From Candidatus Methanarcanum hacksteinii (GTDB taxonomy: Archaea > Thermoplasmatota > Thermoplasmata > Methanomassiliicoccales > Methanomethylophilaceae), in the NCBI GenBank assembly GCA_006954405.1, contig LVVQ01000001.1:806001-870000 (forward strand): a stretch of DNA of 64,000 bases, given 5' to 3'. Made by a program: the position numbers and the translations under genes. The notes beneath the pieces were generated by a model, which did not search any database, was not told where the DNA came from, and saw nothing but the letters and a program-made list of their open reading frames with translations. This document shows, piece after piece, positions 50,737 to 59,117 of the stretch (positions are counted from its first letter, which is position 1; the number at the start of each line of letters is the position of its first letter).

Positions 50737-53364
50737 TCAGGACATCATGTTCCTGAGCACTGTCTGAAGGATTCCGCCGTTCTTTATGTAATCCACCTCA
50801 GCCGGCACATCCACTCTGCAGACCGTCCAGAATTCGAGTTTCTTACCATCTCTGTAAGCGGTGACCTTGACATCGCATTTGGGTTCGAGATCCTCCACCT
50901 CTATGTCGAACACCTCTTTACCTGTGAGTCCAAGTGATTCGAGGTTCTGTCCGTCACGGAATTGCAACGGGATTATTCCCATTTCGACGAGATTGGATCT
51001 GTGGATCCTTTCGAAGGATTCTGCGATCACAGCCCTTACACCAAGGAGGTACGGGCCCTTAGCTGCCCAATCCCTTGAGCTTCCCGTTCCGTATTCCTTG
51101 CCTGCGAGGACGATGAGCGGTGTCCTATCCTCGATGTATCTCCTGGATGTCTCGAAGATCGTATCGATCTTGTTCTCAGGTACGTACAGTGACCAACTGC
51201 CTTCCGTTCCAGGTGCGAGCTTGTTCTTCAATCTGATGTTGGCGAAGGTACCTCTTACCATCACCTCGTGGTTAGCTCTTCTTGAACCGTATGAATTGAA
51301 ATCCTTGGGTTCGACTCCCAACGATATCAGATATTTCCCTGCGTCAGATGTTGCGGAGAATGAACCTGCGGGCGAGATGTGGTCTGTGGTGATAGAATCT
51401 CCCAACGATGCGAGTGCATGTGATCTCTCGATGTTCTTTATCGCGGGTTCTTCGGACATGTCGTCGAAGAACGGAGGGTTCCTGATGTATGTGCTTCCCT
51501 CGTCCCATTCGAACAATGCTCCTTCGGGTGCCTCGATCGCTTTCCATCTATCCGAACCTTCGAATATGTTACTATATTGTTCGATGAACGTCTCCCTTGT
51601 GACGAATCTGTCCATGACCTCTTTGATCTCTTTATCCGAGGGCCAAATGTCCTTGAGGAACACATCCTTGCCTTCGAATTGACCCAAGGGTTCCGCACCT
51701 AGGTCTATGTCCACACGGCCTGCGATGGAGAATGCAACGACGAGTGGCGGTGATGCGAGATAGTTCGCTTTCACATTCGCATGGATACGTCCTTCGAAGT
51801 TCCTGTTGCTCGAAGCTATGGCAGCTGCAACGAGGTCGTTATCCTGTATCTTCTTCACGATCGCGGGATCCAACGGGCCACTGTTGCCGATGCATGTCAT
51901 ACATCCGTATCCTGTAACGTTGTATCCGAGTTCCTCGAGGTATCCGAGGAGTCCGGAGTCCTTCAGGTATTGTGTGACGACTCTCGAACCAGGCGAGAGC
52001 GATGTCTTCACGTACTCCTTCGGTCTCAACCCGAGTTCGTATGCCTTCTTCGCGACGAGTCCGGCAGCGATCATCACCGATGGGTTGGCGGTGTTCGTGC
52101 ATGACGTGATGGATGCTATCGCAAGGAATCCGTCCTTGATCCCATCTGCTTCCTTCTGTTCCTTCACTCCGAGTTCGTCCAATGTCGCACGGAATGCGGT
52201 CTTCATGTTACAGAGAGGTATCCTGTCCTGCGGTCTCTTGTGTCCTGCGAGCGAGGGATACACATCAGCGAGATCGAGCTCCAACATCTCGGTGTATTCA
52301 GCTTCGCCTTCATACCAGAGTGTCTGTTCCTTCGCGTATTTGACCACGGTGTCGATGTGCTTCTCATCCCTTCCTGAGAGTCTGAGGTAGTCGATGGTCT
52401 TCTGATCAATCGGGAAGAATCCCATTGTCGCACCGTATTCCGGACCCATGTTAGCTATGGTCGCCCTGTCGGCAAGTTCGAGGTTCTGGTATCCCTCACC
52501 ACAGAATTCAACGAATTTACCTACGACACCAACTCTCCTCAACATCTCCACGATAGTGAGGACGAGGTCGGTCGCTGTCACTCCTTCCCTAAGTTTCCCT
52601 GTGAGTCTGAATCCGATGACGTCGGGTAATTTCATGTAACAGGGCTGTCCGAGCATGACAGCCTCAGCTTCAATGCCTCCGACGCCCCATCCTACGACTC
52701 CCAATCCATCTATCTGCGTGGTGTGTGAATCGGTACCGAAGCACGAATCGGGATATGCGGTTAGGACACCATCCTTCTTCACACAGTGAATCAGGGGTGA
52801 GAGGTATTCGAGGTTGACCTGGTGGCAGATGCCCTTTCCCGGGGGTACTGCGCGGAAGTTGTCGAATGAGCCCTGTGCCCATTTGAAGAGAGCGTATCTC
52901 TCCTTGTTCCTTTGGAAATCCAACTCCTCATTCTTCATCTCCGCATCGGGTGTGCCCGCATAGTCGACTTGGATCGAGTGATCGATGACAAGATCGACAG
53001 GAACGAGGGGATTGATTCTCTTAGGATCGCCGCCCATCCTAGCGACGGCAGCCCTCATGGATGCGAGATCTACGACCGCAGCACCTCCTGTGAGGTCCTG
53101 GAGAAGCACACGTGCCGGAATGTAAGGGATCTCATCATCCACATTCTTCTTGGAGTTCCATGATGCTATCGTTGCGACATCATCGTCCGTTATGAGTTTC
53201 CCATCCTTTTGTCTGAGTAAGGATTCTACGAGGACCTTTATCGAATACGGCATCTTCTTCAGATCCTTTATCAGGCCTTGTGATTCCAATTCCCTCAGGC
53301 TATAGTACGTCACATTTCCTTCTTCCGTATCGATCGTCTTTCTGCAATCCTTAATCTTGACCAT
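50737..53364 (-). CDS. acnA: Aconitate hydratase A
   Basis: An 875-residue aconitase/IRP1-type enzyme that interconverts citrate and isocitrate. The 4Fe-4S ligands are C422 (ASITSCTNTANPS) and C488/C491 (GYGCMTCIGNSG). Domain order is the usual 1-2-3, linker, 4, with KDCRKTIDTEEGNVTYYSLR at the start and the swivelling domain GKEYGTGSSRDWAAKGPYLL near residue 770. The size and sequence style are those of the bacterial AcnA, not the split archaeal isopropylmalate-isomerase-like forms. Upstream are a TATA-like ATTATAAATAA and a purine-rich AGAGG before the ATG. Citrate synthase and isocitrate dehydrogenase are not in the window. Confidence 0.97.
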   Translation of the reverse strand: MVKIKDCRKTIDTEEGNVTYYSLRELESQGLIKDLKKMPYSIKVLVESLLRQKDGKLITDDDVATIASWNSKKNVDDEIPYIPARVLLQDLTGGAAVVDLASMRAAVARMGGDPKRINPLVPVDLVIDHSIQVDYAGTPDAEMKNEELDFQRNKERYALFKWAQGSFDNFRAVPPGKGICHQVNLEYLSPLIHCVKKDGVLTAYPDSCFGTDSHTTQIDGLGVVGWGVGGIEAEAVMLGQPCYMKLPDVIGFRLTGKLREGVTATDLVLTIVEMLRRVGVVGKFVEFCGEGYQNLELADRATIANMGPEYGATMGFFPIDQKTIDYLRLSGRDEKHIDTVVKYAKEQTLWYEGEAEYTEMLELDLADVYPSLAGHKRPQDRIPLCNMKTAFRATLDELGVKEQKEADGIKDGFLAIASITSCTNTANPSVMIAAGLVAKKAYELGLRPKEYVKTSLSPGSRVVTQYLKDSGLLGYLEELGYNVTGYGCMTCIGNSGPLDPAIVKKIQDNDLVAAAIASSNRNFEGRIHANVKANYLASPPLVVAFSIAGRVDIDLGAEPLGQFEGKDVFLKDIWPSDKEIKEVMDRFVTRETFIEQYSNIFEGSDRWKAIEAPEGALFEWDEGSTYIRNPPFFDDMSEEPAIKNIERSHALASLGDSITTDHISPAGSFSATSDAGKYLISLGVEPKDFNSYGSRRANHEVMVRGTFANIRLKNKLAPGTEGSWSLYVPENKIDTIFETSRRYIEDRTPLIVLAGKEYGTGSSRDWAAKGPYLLGVRAVIAESFERIHRSNLVEMGIIPLQFRDGQNLESLGLTGKEVFDIEVEDLEPKCDVKVTAYRDGKKLEFWTVCRVDVPAEVDYIKNGGILQTVLRNMMS

Positions 53365-53501
53365 GGGATCAAACCTCTTGATTCGGTGATGGATGTTTTA
53401 TTTATAATGATTAAGGGAGCTATCGGAAGAAATGACGTCATACAATGATGTCATTGATATCACGATAGGGAATTTTATACAAGTCCGCTAATACGGTGTG
53501 C

Positions 53502-54065
53502 ATGAGGTGTTGTTCTTCTTCGAATTGTCAACATCATATCTGTCCGATCCAGGTCTTGATCATCGTTTTCGGTATCGTTGTGTCGGTATGGGGGATGATG
53601 GGTATTGGATTCGATCTGTCGTCCATGGATAAGGGTGCGAAATCGGAATTGATTGGTTATCTTTTGATCCTTGCATCATCATTGATGCTCGCCCTGTATG
53701 CGACAGTAGGTTACAAGAAGAAAGGTCCGATACACCTCGCTGGATGTGCTGGTATCTTCATCCTCAGCATAATCGCACACCCTATCCTCGGAGGGGATAT
53801 AACGTTCACAAGGATGATTTTGATAGCCTTATCGATAATCTCCATCATAGCATTCGTGGCAACGATGTTCCTTAGAGGGGAGGATGATGTCCATATAGTA
53901 TCGATGGTCATGGTCGTGGTCGTCACGATATCATCAATATGTATGATATTCATCGAGGATACCCCTAACGAACTTCTCAATGTGATGAGTGCGATAGTCC
54001 CTATCGCGATATCGGTTTCACTTGCATTGTTCTATCACGATAACAGTCATATGATATCCGGTTGA
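53502..54065 (+). CDS. Membrane protein with cysteine-rich N-terminus
   Basis: A 187-residue protein with about six hydrophobic helices. The first 14 residues, MRCCSSSNCQHHIC, contain four cysteines and two histidines, a pattern that might bind metal or be lipidated. ATG 53502 is chosen (a GTG at 53496 is in frame) because a TATA-like TTTTATAC lies at 53473-53480, some 22-29 nt upstream. No family is recognised. Confidence 0.6.
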   Translation: MRCCSSSNCQHHICPIQVLIIVFGIVVSVWGMMGIGFDLSSMDKGAKSELIGYLLILASSLMLALYATVGYKKKGPIHLAGCAGIFILSIIAHPILGGDITFTRMILIALSIISIIAFVATMFLRGEDDVHIVSMVMVVVVTISSICMIFIEDTPNELLNVMSAIVPIAISVSLALFYHDNSHMISG

Positions 54066-54110
54066 GCGTAGCACAGGGTGTAGCCCTGTTCTACACTATA
54101 ATTACGACAT

Positions 54111-54140
54111 TTGACGAAATAATTATTCGTCAATAATATA
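54111..54140 (+). promoter_or_regulatory. Operator and TATA box of the mevalonate operon
   Basis: TTGACGAA (54111-54118), 7-nt spacer, TTCGTCAA (54126-54133), a perfect 8-bp inverted repeat that runs into the TATA box AATATATA (54133-54140). The ATG is at 54164, so the message is leaderless and the repeat covers the BRE region. It is a likely site for the XRE-type regulator encoded first in this operon. Confidence 0.65.
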
Positions 54141-54163
54141 TAACGCAATATTGTTCTCGTTTC

Positions 54164-54853
54164 ATGGAAGGTGCGCTCAGAGAGAAGATGGCAGGAGAAA
54201 TCGCCCTGTCATCCGAACCCGGAAAGGCAATCAGGAAATGGAGAGAGGAATTCGGCATAAGCCAACATCAACTCGCTGATGCCATCGGGATGTCGCATTC
54301 CGTAGTGAGTGATTATGAGTCCGGGAGAAGGAAATCTCCCGGAGTTCAGATGGTCAGGAAGATGATCGATGCTTTCATCGAGATTGATGTGGCAGCGGGA
54401 TCCCCGACCATCAGGAAATATCAGCCCGATGACAGACCGGATTGTATCATAGACATGGGCGAGTTCCCAGAAGGGATCGAACTCAGCAAGTTCATGAAAA
54501 CGATCATTGGAAAGAACATTGGGTATGACGGTATACAGAAGAAGATCTACGGATACACCGTCGTCGATTCGTTGAAGGCGATAATATCCTTGAATTCCTC
54601 TGATTACATGAAGATCTACGGATGGAGCATAGAGAGGGCACTGATCTTTACGGATGTACATTTCGGACGTTCACCGATGGTGGCGATCAGAGCACATCCG
54701 CTTACACCTGCTGCAGTCGTGTACATAAGGCCCGACAACAGCGATCCTTTGGCCATCAAATTGGCACAATTGGAGAAGGTTCCGTTGATAGAGACGAGCT
54801 TGGGTGTTAATGATGTCATATCGAAGATGAAGATGATGGCGGAGAGGGTATGA
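54164..54853 (+). CDS. XRE-type regulator of the mevalonate-entry operon (COG1709-like)
   Basis: A 229-residue DNA-binding protein. The Cro/CI-type HTH is at residues 21-60 (KAIRKWREEFGISQHQLADA then IGMSHSVVSDYESGRR); the rest is a conserved domain (about residues 100-225) seen in archaeal COG1709 proteins. This gene directly before HMG-CoA synthase is a known archaeal arrangement. It overlaps the next gene by ATGA, so regulator and enzymes are made together. The 8-bp inverted repeat over its own TATA box suggests autoregulation, perhaps in answer to an isoprenoid intermediate; that is inference. Confidence 0.85.
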   Translation: MEGALREKMAGEIALSSEPGKAIRKWREEFGISQHQLADAIGMSHSVVSDYESGRRKSPGVQMVRKMIDAFIEIDVAAGSPTIRKYQPDDRPDCIIDMGEFPEGIELSKFMKTIIGKNIGYDGIQKKIYGYTVVDSLKAIISLNSSDYMKIYGWSIERALIFTDVHFGRSPMVAIRAHPLTPAAVVYIRPDNSDPLAIKLAQLEKVPLIETSLGVNDVISKMKMMAERV

Positions 54854-55905
54854 TGGAAGCAGGAATAGTGAGTTATGGGGCATATGTGCCCAGGAACAGG
54901 ATACTTCCCGAGGAGATCGGGAAAGTCTGGGGCGTGGATGGCAAGTCCATGGGAAAAGGATTGTACATTAATCAAAAGTCAGTCCCTTCGCCTGACGAGG
55001 ATGTTGTCACTATCGCAACAGAGGCCGCAAGGAACATGATGGCAAGGGTACCGTTCGTGGACCCTAAGGACATAGGCGCAGTGTACGTTGGTTCGGAATC
55101 GCACCCGTATGCTGTAAAACCGACATCGACCATAGTCGCTGAGGCGATAGAGGCTACGCCTGCGATGACCGCTGCGGACCTCGAGTTCGCATGTAAGGCA
55201 GGTACAGCAGGTATCCAAATGAGCCTTGGTCTCGTCCTTTCAGGGATGATGAAGTACGCTGTGGCGATCGGTGCGGACACATCACAGGGCGCACCCGGGG
55301 ATGCATTGGAGTATTCCGCATCCGCAGGCGGAGCAGCATATCTCATAGGTACGGAGGATGTGATCGCGAAGATCAACAAGACATTGAGTTTCACCACCGA
55401 TACTCCGGACTTCTGGAGGAGGGAAGGTCAACCTTACCCCAAGCACGGAGGCAGATTCACAGGAGAACCTGCATATTTCAGGCATATAACATCAGCTGCC
55501 AAGATGATGTTCGATGCAATGGGCACCAAAGCGGAGGATTATGATTATGCAGTATTCCACCAGCCCAACGGAAAGTTCCCCACAAGGGTGGCTGCACAGC
55601 TCGGATTCACAGAGGAGCAGATCGAGAGAGGATTGTTGACGCCTAGCATAGGCAACACATACAGCGGGGCTGTTCCGTTAGGACTCTCGGCGATACTTGA
55701 CGTAGCCAAACCAGGGGACAGGATTTTCGTCGTCTCATACGGTTCTGGAGCAGGAAGCGATGCGTTCGATATCACTGTGACCGATGAGATTAGTAAATTC
55801 AAGAGGGAGAACGCGCCCACGATGGACAAGATCCTCGAGGATGTCGTTTACCTTGATTATGCACAGTATGCCAAGTACAAAGGCAAGATCACACTGCCGG
55901 AGTGA
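54850..55905 (+). CDS. hmgB: Hydroxymethylglutaryl-CoA synthase
   Basis: A 351-residue thiolase-fold enzyme that condenses acetoacetyl-CoA with acetyl-CoA to HMG-CoA, second step of the mevalonate pathway. The active-site residues are visible: Glu83 in YVGSESHPYAVKPTS, Cys115 in DLEFACKAGTAGIQ, and His in DYAVFHQPNGKFPTR. The length is that of archaeal forms. It is coupled to its regulator (ATGA) and followed by the thiolase and the DUF35 protein. In archaea these three form one complex in which acetoacetyl-CoA passes between active sites. Confidence 0.96.
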   Translation: MMEAGIVSYGAYVPRNRILPEEIGKVWGVDGKSMGKGLYINQKSVPSPDEDVVTIATEAARNMMARVPFVDPKDIGAVYVGSESHPYAVKPTSTIVAEAIEATPAMTAADLEFACKAGTAGIQMSLGLVLSGMMKYAVAIGADTSQGAPGDALEYSASAGGAAYLIGTEDVIAKINKTLSFTTDTPDFWRREGQPYPKHGGRFTGEPAYFRHITSAAKMMFDAMGTKAEDYDYAVFHQPNGKFPTRVAAQLGFTEEQIERGLLTPSIGNTYSGAVPLGLSAILDVAKPGDRIFVVSYGSGAGSDAFDITVTDEISKFKRENAPTMDKILEDVVYLDYAQYAKYKGKITLPE

Positions 55906-55909
55906 TAGG

Positions 55910-57082
55910 ATGAGGGAAGTAGCAGTAATAGGGGTCGGAGTCACCAAATTCGGAGAACTCTGGAACAAATCATTCAGATCGATCGGAATCGAAGCAGGAT
56001 TGAAAGCGATCGAGGATGCAGGTCTTGCAGGGAATGAGATCGATGGTATGTACATAGGGAACATGTCCGCGGGACGTTTCATCAACCAACAGCACGTGGA
56101 TGCGCTCATAGCCGATTATTCCGGTATGGCATCCAACCACGTCCCATGTACGCGTGTCGAAGCAGGAGAGGCATCTGGAGGCGTAGCATTCAGAGAAGGT
56201 GTCATGGCTGTCGCGTCAGGACTTCAGGATTATGTCGTGGTCGCAGGTGCGGAGAAGATGACCGATCTCGATGATGCATCGATCAACAGCATCCTCGACA
56301 CAACATCCGATTCTGAATGGGAAGCAGGGATGGGAATAACATTCGCATCTCTCTATGCGATGATGGCGAAGAGGATGATTAATGACGGTCTCGCTACGAG
56401 AGAGGAGATCGCATCCATGGCAGTGAACAGTCATGCACATGGTGCGTTAAATCCCAACGCACAGTTCAGGAAAGCCGTCAAACTTGAGACAGTGCTCAGG
56501 TCTGGAAGTGTTGCTGAACCTCTCGGTGTATTCGATTGTGCACCTATCTCTGATGGTGCGGCAGCTGTCGTACTCTGTCCTCTTGAGAAGGCAAAGGAGC
56601 ACACCGATGCATACGCAAAGGTGTCCGCAGTGGTACAGAAGAGCGATACGCTCGCACTCTTCCAGAGGGATACGATCACATCGTTCGGTGCAACGGTTGC
56701 AGCCGCAAAGGATGCATACGCATATGTAGGGATCAAACCCGAGGATATATCTGTAGCAGAAATTCATGACAACTACACAGTGGCAGGCATAATGGCCCTT
56801 GAGGACCTCGGATTCTTCGGAAGGGGAAAAGCCGGTAAGGCCGTTCTCGAGGGAGAGGTTACTTACGGTAACGGAGGTAACCTTGTGGTCAACACATCAG
56901 GCGGTCTCAAGGCACGCGGTCACCCGTTGGGTGCGACAGGTGTGGCCCAGATCGCTGAGATCGTCGATCAGCTCAGAGGTAAGGCCGATGGAAGACAGGT
57001 CAAGGATGCCAAATACGGGCTCGCACAGAGCGTCGGAGGTACCGGTTCCACTGTCACCGTTTCAATATTGGAGGCGATCTGA
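55910..57082 (+). CDS. Acetyl-CoA acetyltransferase (archaeal thiolase)
   Basis: A 390-residue thiolase that condenses two acetyl-CoA to acetoacetyl-CoA. ATG 55910 gives the family start MREVAVIGVGVTKFGELWNK; longer frames are wrong. Cys80 (NHVPCTRVEAGEASGG) is the nucleophile, and HDNYTVAG and GGLKARGHPLGATG hold the His and second active-site region. It starts 4 nt after the HMG-CoA synthase stop, with a GGTG-like element, and its stop overlaps the DUF35 start (TGATG). Confidence 0.95.
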   Translation: MREVAVIGVGVTKFGELWNKSFRSIGIEAGLKAIEDAGLAGNEIDGMYIGNMSAGRFINQQHVDALIADYSGMASNHVPCTRVEAGEASGGVAFREGVMAVASGLQDYVVVAGAEKMTDLDDASINSILDTTSDSEWEAGMGITFASLYAMMAKRMINDGLATREEIASMAVNSHAHGALNPNAQFRKAVKLETVLRSGSVAEPLGVFDCAPISDGAAAVVLCPLEKAKEHTDAYAKVSAVVQKSDTLALFQRDTITSFGATVAAAKDAYAYVGIKPEDISVAEIHDNYTVAGIMALEDLGFFGRGKAGKAVLEGEVTYGNGGNLVVNTSGGLKARGHPLGATGVAQIAEIVDQLRGKADGRQVKDAKYGLAQSVGGTGSTVTVSILEAI

Positions 57083-57486
57083 TGTCATCCGTAGCTAAAG
57101 AGTGGAGGGAGATTCCGGGAAGGTACAACCTTGAGGGTACCAAATGCCCCATTTGCGGAAAGGCATACTTCCCGAGCAGATCATTGTGTCCTCATTGCAG
57201 GAGGCAATCCCTCGGAAAGATGGAGCCGTACAAGGTCTGCAGGGAAGGAGAGGTGTACACCTTCTCGGTCATCCATGAGGCGCCTGATTGCAACAACATG
57301 CAGAAACCATACGTCGTAGCCATGGTCAGGACGAATGATGGATTGATGATATCATCACAGTTGGTCGATGTGAACATCGAGGATGTGAAGATAGGTATGC
57401 CCGTACGTGCTGTACTCCGTAAATTGGATGCGGATGGGGATTCGGGTGTCATCCATTACGGTTTCAAGTTCGTGCCGATCAAATGA
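57082..57486 (+). CDS. DUF35 zinc-ribbon/OB-fold scaffold protein
   Basis: A 134-residue protein with a Cys4 zinc ribbon (C22, C25, C36, C39 in KCPICGKAYFPSRSLCPHCR) and an OB fold at residues 55-130 (VYTFSVIHEAPDCNNMQKPY and MPVRAVLRKLDADG). DUF35 proteins bind CoA and link thiolase to HMG-CoA synthase in archaea. Last gene of the mevalonate-entry operon; a strong hairpin follows. Confidence 0.92.
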   Translation: MSSVAKEWREIPGRYNLEGTKCPICGKAYFPSRSLCPHCRRQSLGKMEPYKVCREGEVYTFSVIHEAPDCNNMQKPYVVAMVRTNDGLMISSQLVDVNIEDVKIGMPVRAVLRKLDADGDSGVIHYGFKFVPIK

Positions 57487-57495
57487 ACCAACAAC

Positions 57496-57518
57496 GGTCG
57501 GACATTGAATGTCCGACC
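57496..57518. terminator. Terminator between the mevalonate operon and cgi121
   Basis: GGTCGGACAT (57496-57505) and ATGTCCGACC (57509-57518), a perfect 10-bp stem with a 3-nt loop, between convergent stops at 57486 and 57528. Confidence 0.75.
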
Positions 57519-57527
57519 AAAACACCT

Positions 57528-58037
57528 TTAATATTTTGCTAAGTCGAGCAATGCGACGCGTTCTAATGCGAGATCCTCGCATGGTATCCCCATTTCATTG
57601 ATGAGACCTAGTCTCTCAGCTTTCTCCGGCGTACCTTCGATCAATGAATCATCCCTTGTCATTCCGATTTCATCTAACTTAGGATCAGGGATATCGATCA
57701 GTAATGCGACATAATCCATACGGCCTTCCTTCGGCTTCATCCTGGATAGCGCCTTCGAGATCTGCCTTTCTGATGCGGCATAGATTATCGTCTCTGTGAG
57801 GATGGTCTTCGAACGGTTCATCCCATGTTCGAATGCCCTTACGGCGTGTTCTGCAGCCGATTCGATCATATCGCGACCATAGACATAATCGGGATCGAGG
57901 AGTACGACCTCTCCGCCCATCGATGTGAAATGTTCTACGATCGTCTCGAATGATGCATTTCCTCTCATCCCGATGACACTGAAGTCCATGTCCTCGAATT
58001 CTAAATCAATGATATAAACATCGGCATATGATAGCAC
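57528..58037 (-). CDS. cgi121: KEOPS complex subunit Cgi121
   Basis: A 169-residue protein that fits Cgi121, the KEOPS subunit that binds the tRNA 3' CCA end during t6A37 synthesis. Supporting segments are AAEHAVRAFEHGMNRSKTIL and TETIIYAASERQISKALSRM, matching the AxxRAxxxxxxKxxExLLxLSGxRQIxxA pattern, and the C-terminal helix. It is a single gene. No other KEOPS subunit is in the window, but TrmO (29708), which acts on t6A, is. Confidence 0.82.
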   Translation of the reverse strand: MLSYADVYIIDLEFEDMDFSVIGMRGNASFETIVEHFTSMGGEVVLLDPDYVYGRDMIESAAEHAVRAFEHGMNRSKTILTETIIYAASERQISKALSRMKPKEGRMDYVALLIDIPDPKLDEIGMTRDDSLIEGTPEKAERLGLINEMGIPCEDLALERVALLDLAKY

Positions 58038-58186
58038 ATAGGATGCACGTCAATCATTGAGAAATGATGTCAATGATCCCATCAGATACTGTATCCATAT
58101 GTAGCAAAGGAAACCCTCTCATTAAGTTCTTGCAGACACCTTTAATATGGAATAGACATTCCAATCCTCGGTAACACGTGATCATC

Positions 58187-59116
58187 ATGAGCGAATGGGT
58201 AAGGATTCACGCGCCAGCGACGACATCGAACATCGGAGCAGGGTTCGACATATTCGGATTGGCACTCGACGAGCCGTTTGATACGATTGAAGGAAGGAAG
58301 ATCGATTCTGGTATCAGTATCACTGAGATCTCAGGACCTGGGAGCGAAGGCATCCCTACAGATCCGACCAAGAATTCCGTAGGTATTGCAGCTACTGAGG
58401 TGTTGAAGAGGACAGGTTCCGACTTCGGTATCGAGATAAGAATCAAGAAAGGTATCAGGCCGTGCAGCGGTATCGGTTCATCAGGAGCATCCGCTGCGGG
58501 AGGTGCATATCTCGCCCATGTGCTCACAGGGGAGAAGCTCACGCCGACAGAGGTCGTATTGTGCGCAGCACATGCAGAGGATGTGACATCCGGAGGCTTC
58601 CATGCGGATAACGTCGCACCATGTATCCTTGGCGGATTCACGATGATAAGGTCCTATGAACCCTTCGAGGTGATATCGATAAGGCCTCCAGATGATCTCG
58701 GTATCGTCATCGCGATGCCCGATGTGCTCGTACCCACGAAGGAATCAAGGCAGGTATTGCCGACACAGGTTTCTGTGAAGGATCTCGTCTTCCATGTAGG
58801 TAACGCTTCATGTCTCGTTCACGGTATGGAGGTCGGAGATGTCGATCTCATTGGACGCAGCATCAAGGATGCGGTATTCGAACCTGCAAGGGCTGGTCTT
58901 GTCCCCCATCTCAAAGAAGCGGAGAAGGCAGCACTCAGTGCTGGTGCTAAGGCTTCATTCCTTGGAGGATCTGGCCCGTGTATAATCTCATTCTTCAAGA
59001 AATCGGAGATGGATGGGAAGAACATCGCTGATGCAGTGAAGAGCGTTTATGATCAGAACAATATGCATTGCGACACCTGGGTGACCACCTGGGGCGAAGG
59101 ATGTAGGAGAGAGTAA
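58187..59116 (+). CDS. thrB: Homoserine kinase
   Basis: A 309-residue GHMP kinase that makes O-phosphohomoserine from homoserine and ATP. It starts MSEWVRIHAPATTSNIGAGF, has the ATP-binding glycine-rich GIRPCSGIGSSGASAAGGAY, and C-terminal SFLGGSGPCIISF. ATG 58187 is preferred to GTG 58178. It is followed by threonine synthase after a 1-nt gap, so the two form an operon for the last steps to threonine. Confidence 0.95.
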   Translation: MSEWVRIHAPATTSNIGAGFDIFGLALDEPFDTIEGRKIDSGISITEISGPGSEGIPTDPTKNSVGIAATEVLKRTGSDFGIEIRIKKGIRPCSGIGSSGASAAGGAYLAHVLTGEKLTPTEVVLCAAHAEDVTSGGFHADNVAPCILGGFTMIRSYEPFEVISIRPPDDLGIVIAMPDVLVPTKESRQVLPTQVSVKDLVFHVGNASCLVHGMEVGDVDLIGRSIKDAVFEPARAGLVPHLKEAEKAALSAGAKASFLGGSGPCIISFFKKSEMDGKNIADAVKSVYDQNNMHCDTWVTTWGEGCRRE

Positions 59117-59117
59117 T

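Noticed and set aside
54073..54091. CAGGG/CCCTG stem after the membrane-protein gene as a riboswitch
   Set aside because: It is a plain 5-bp stem just after a stop codon, better seen as a weak terminator.
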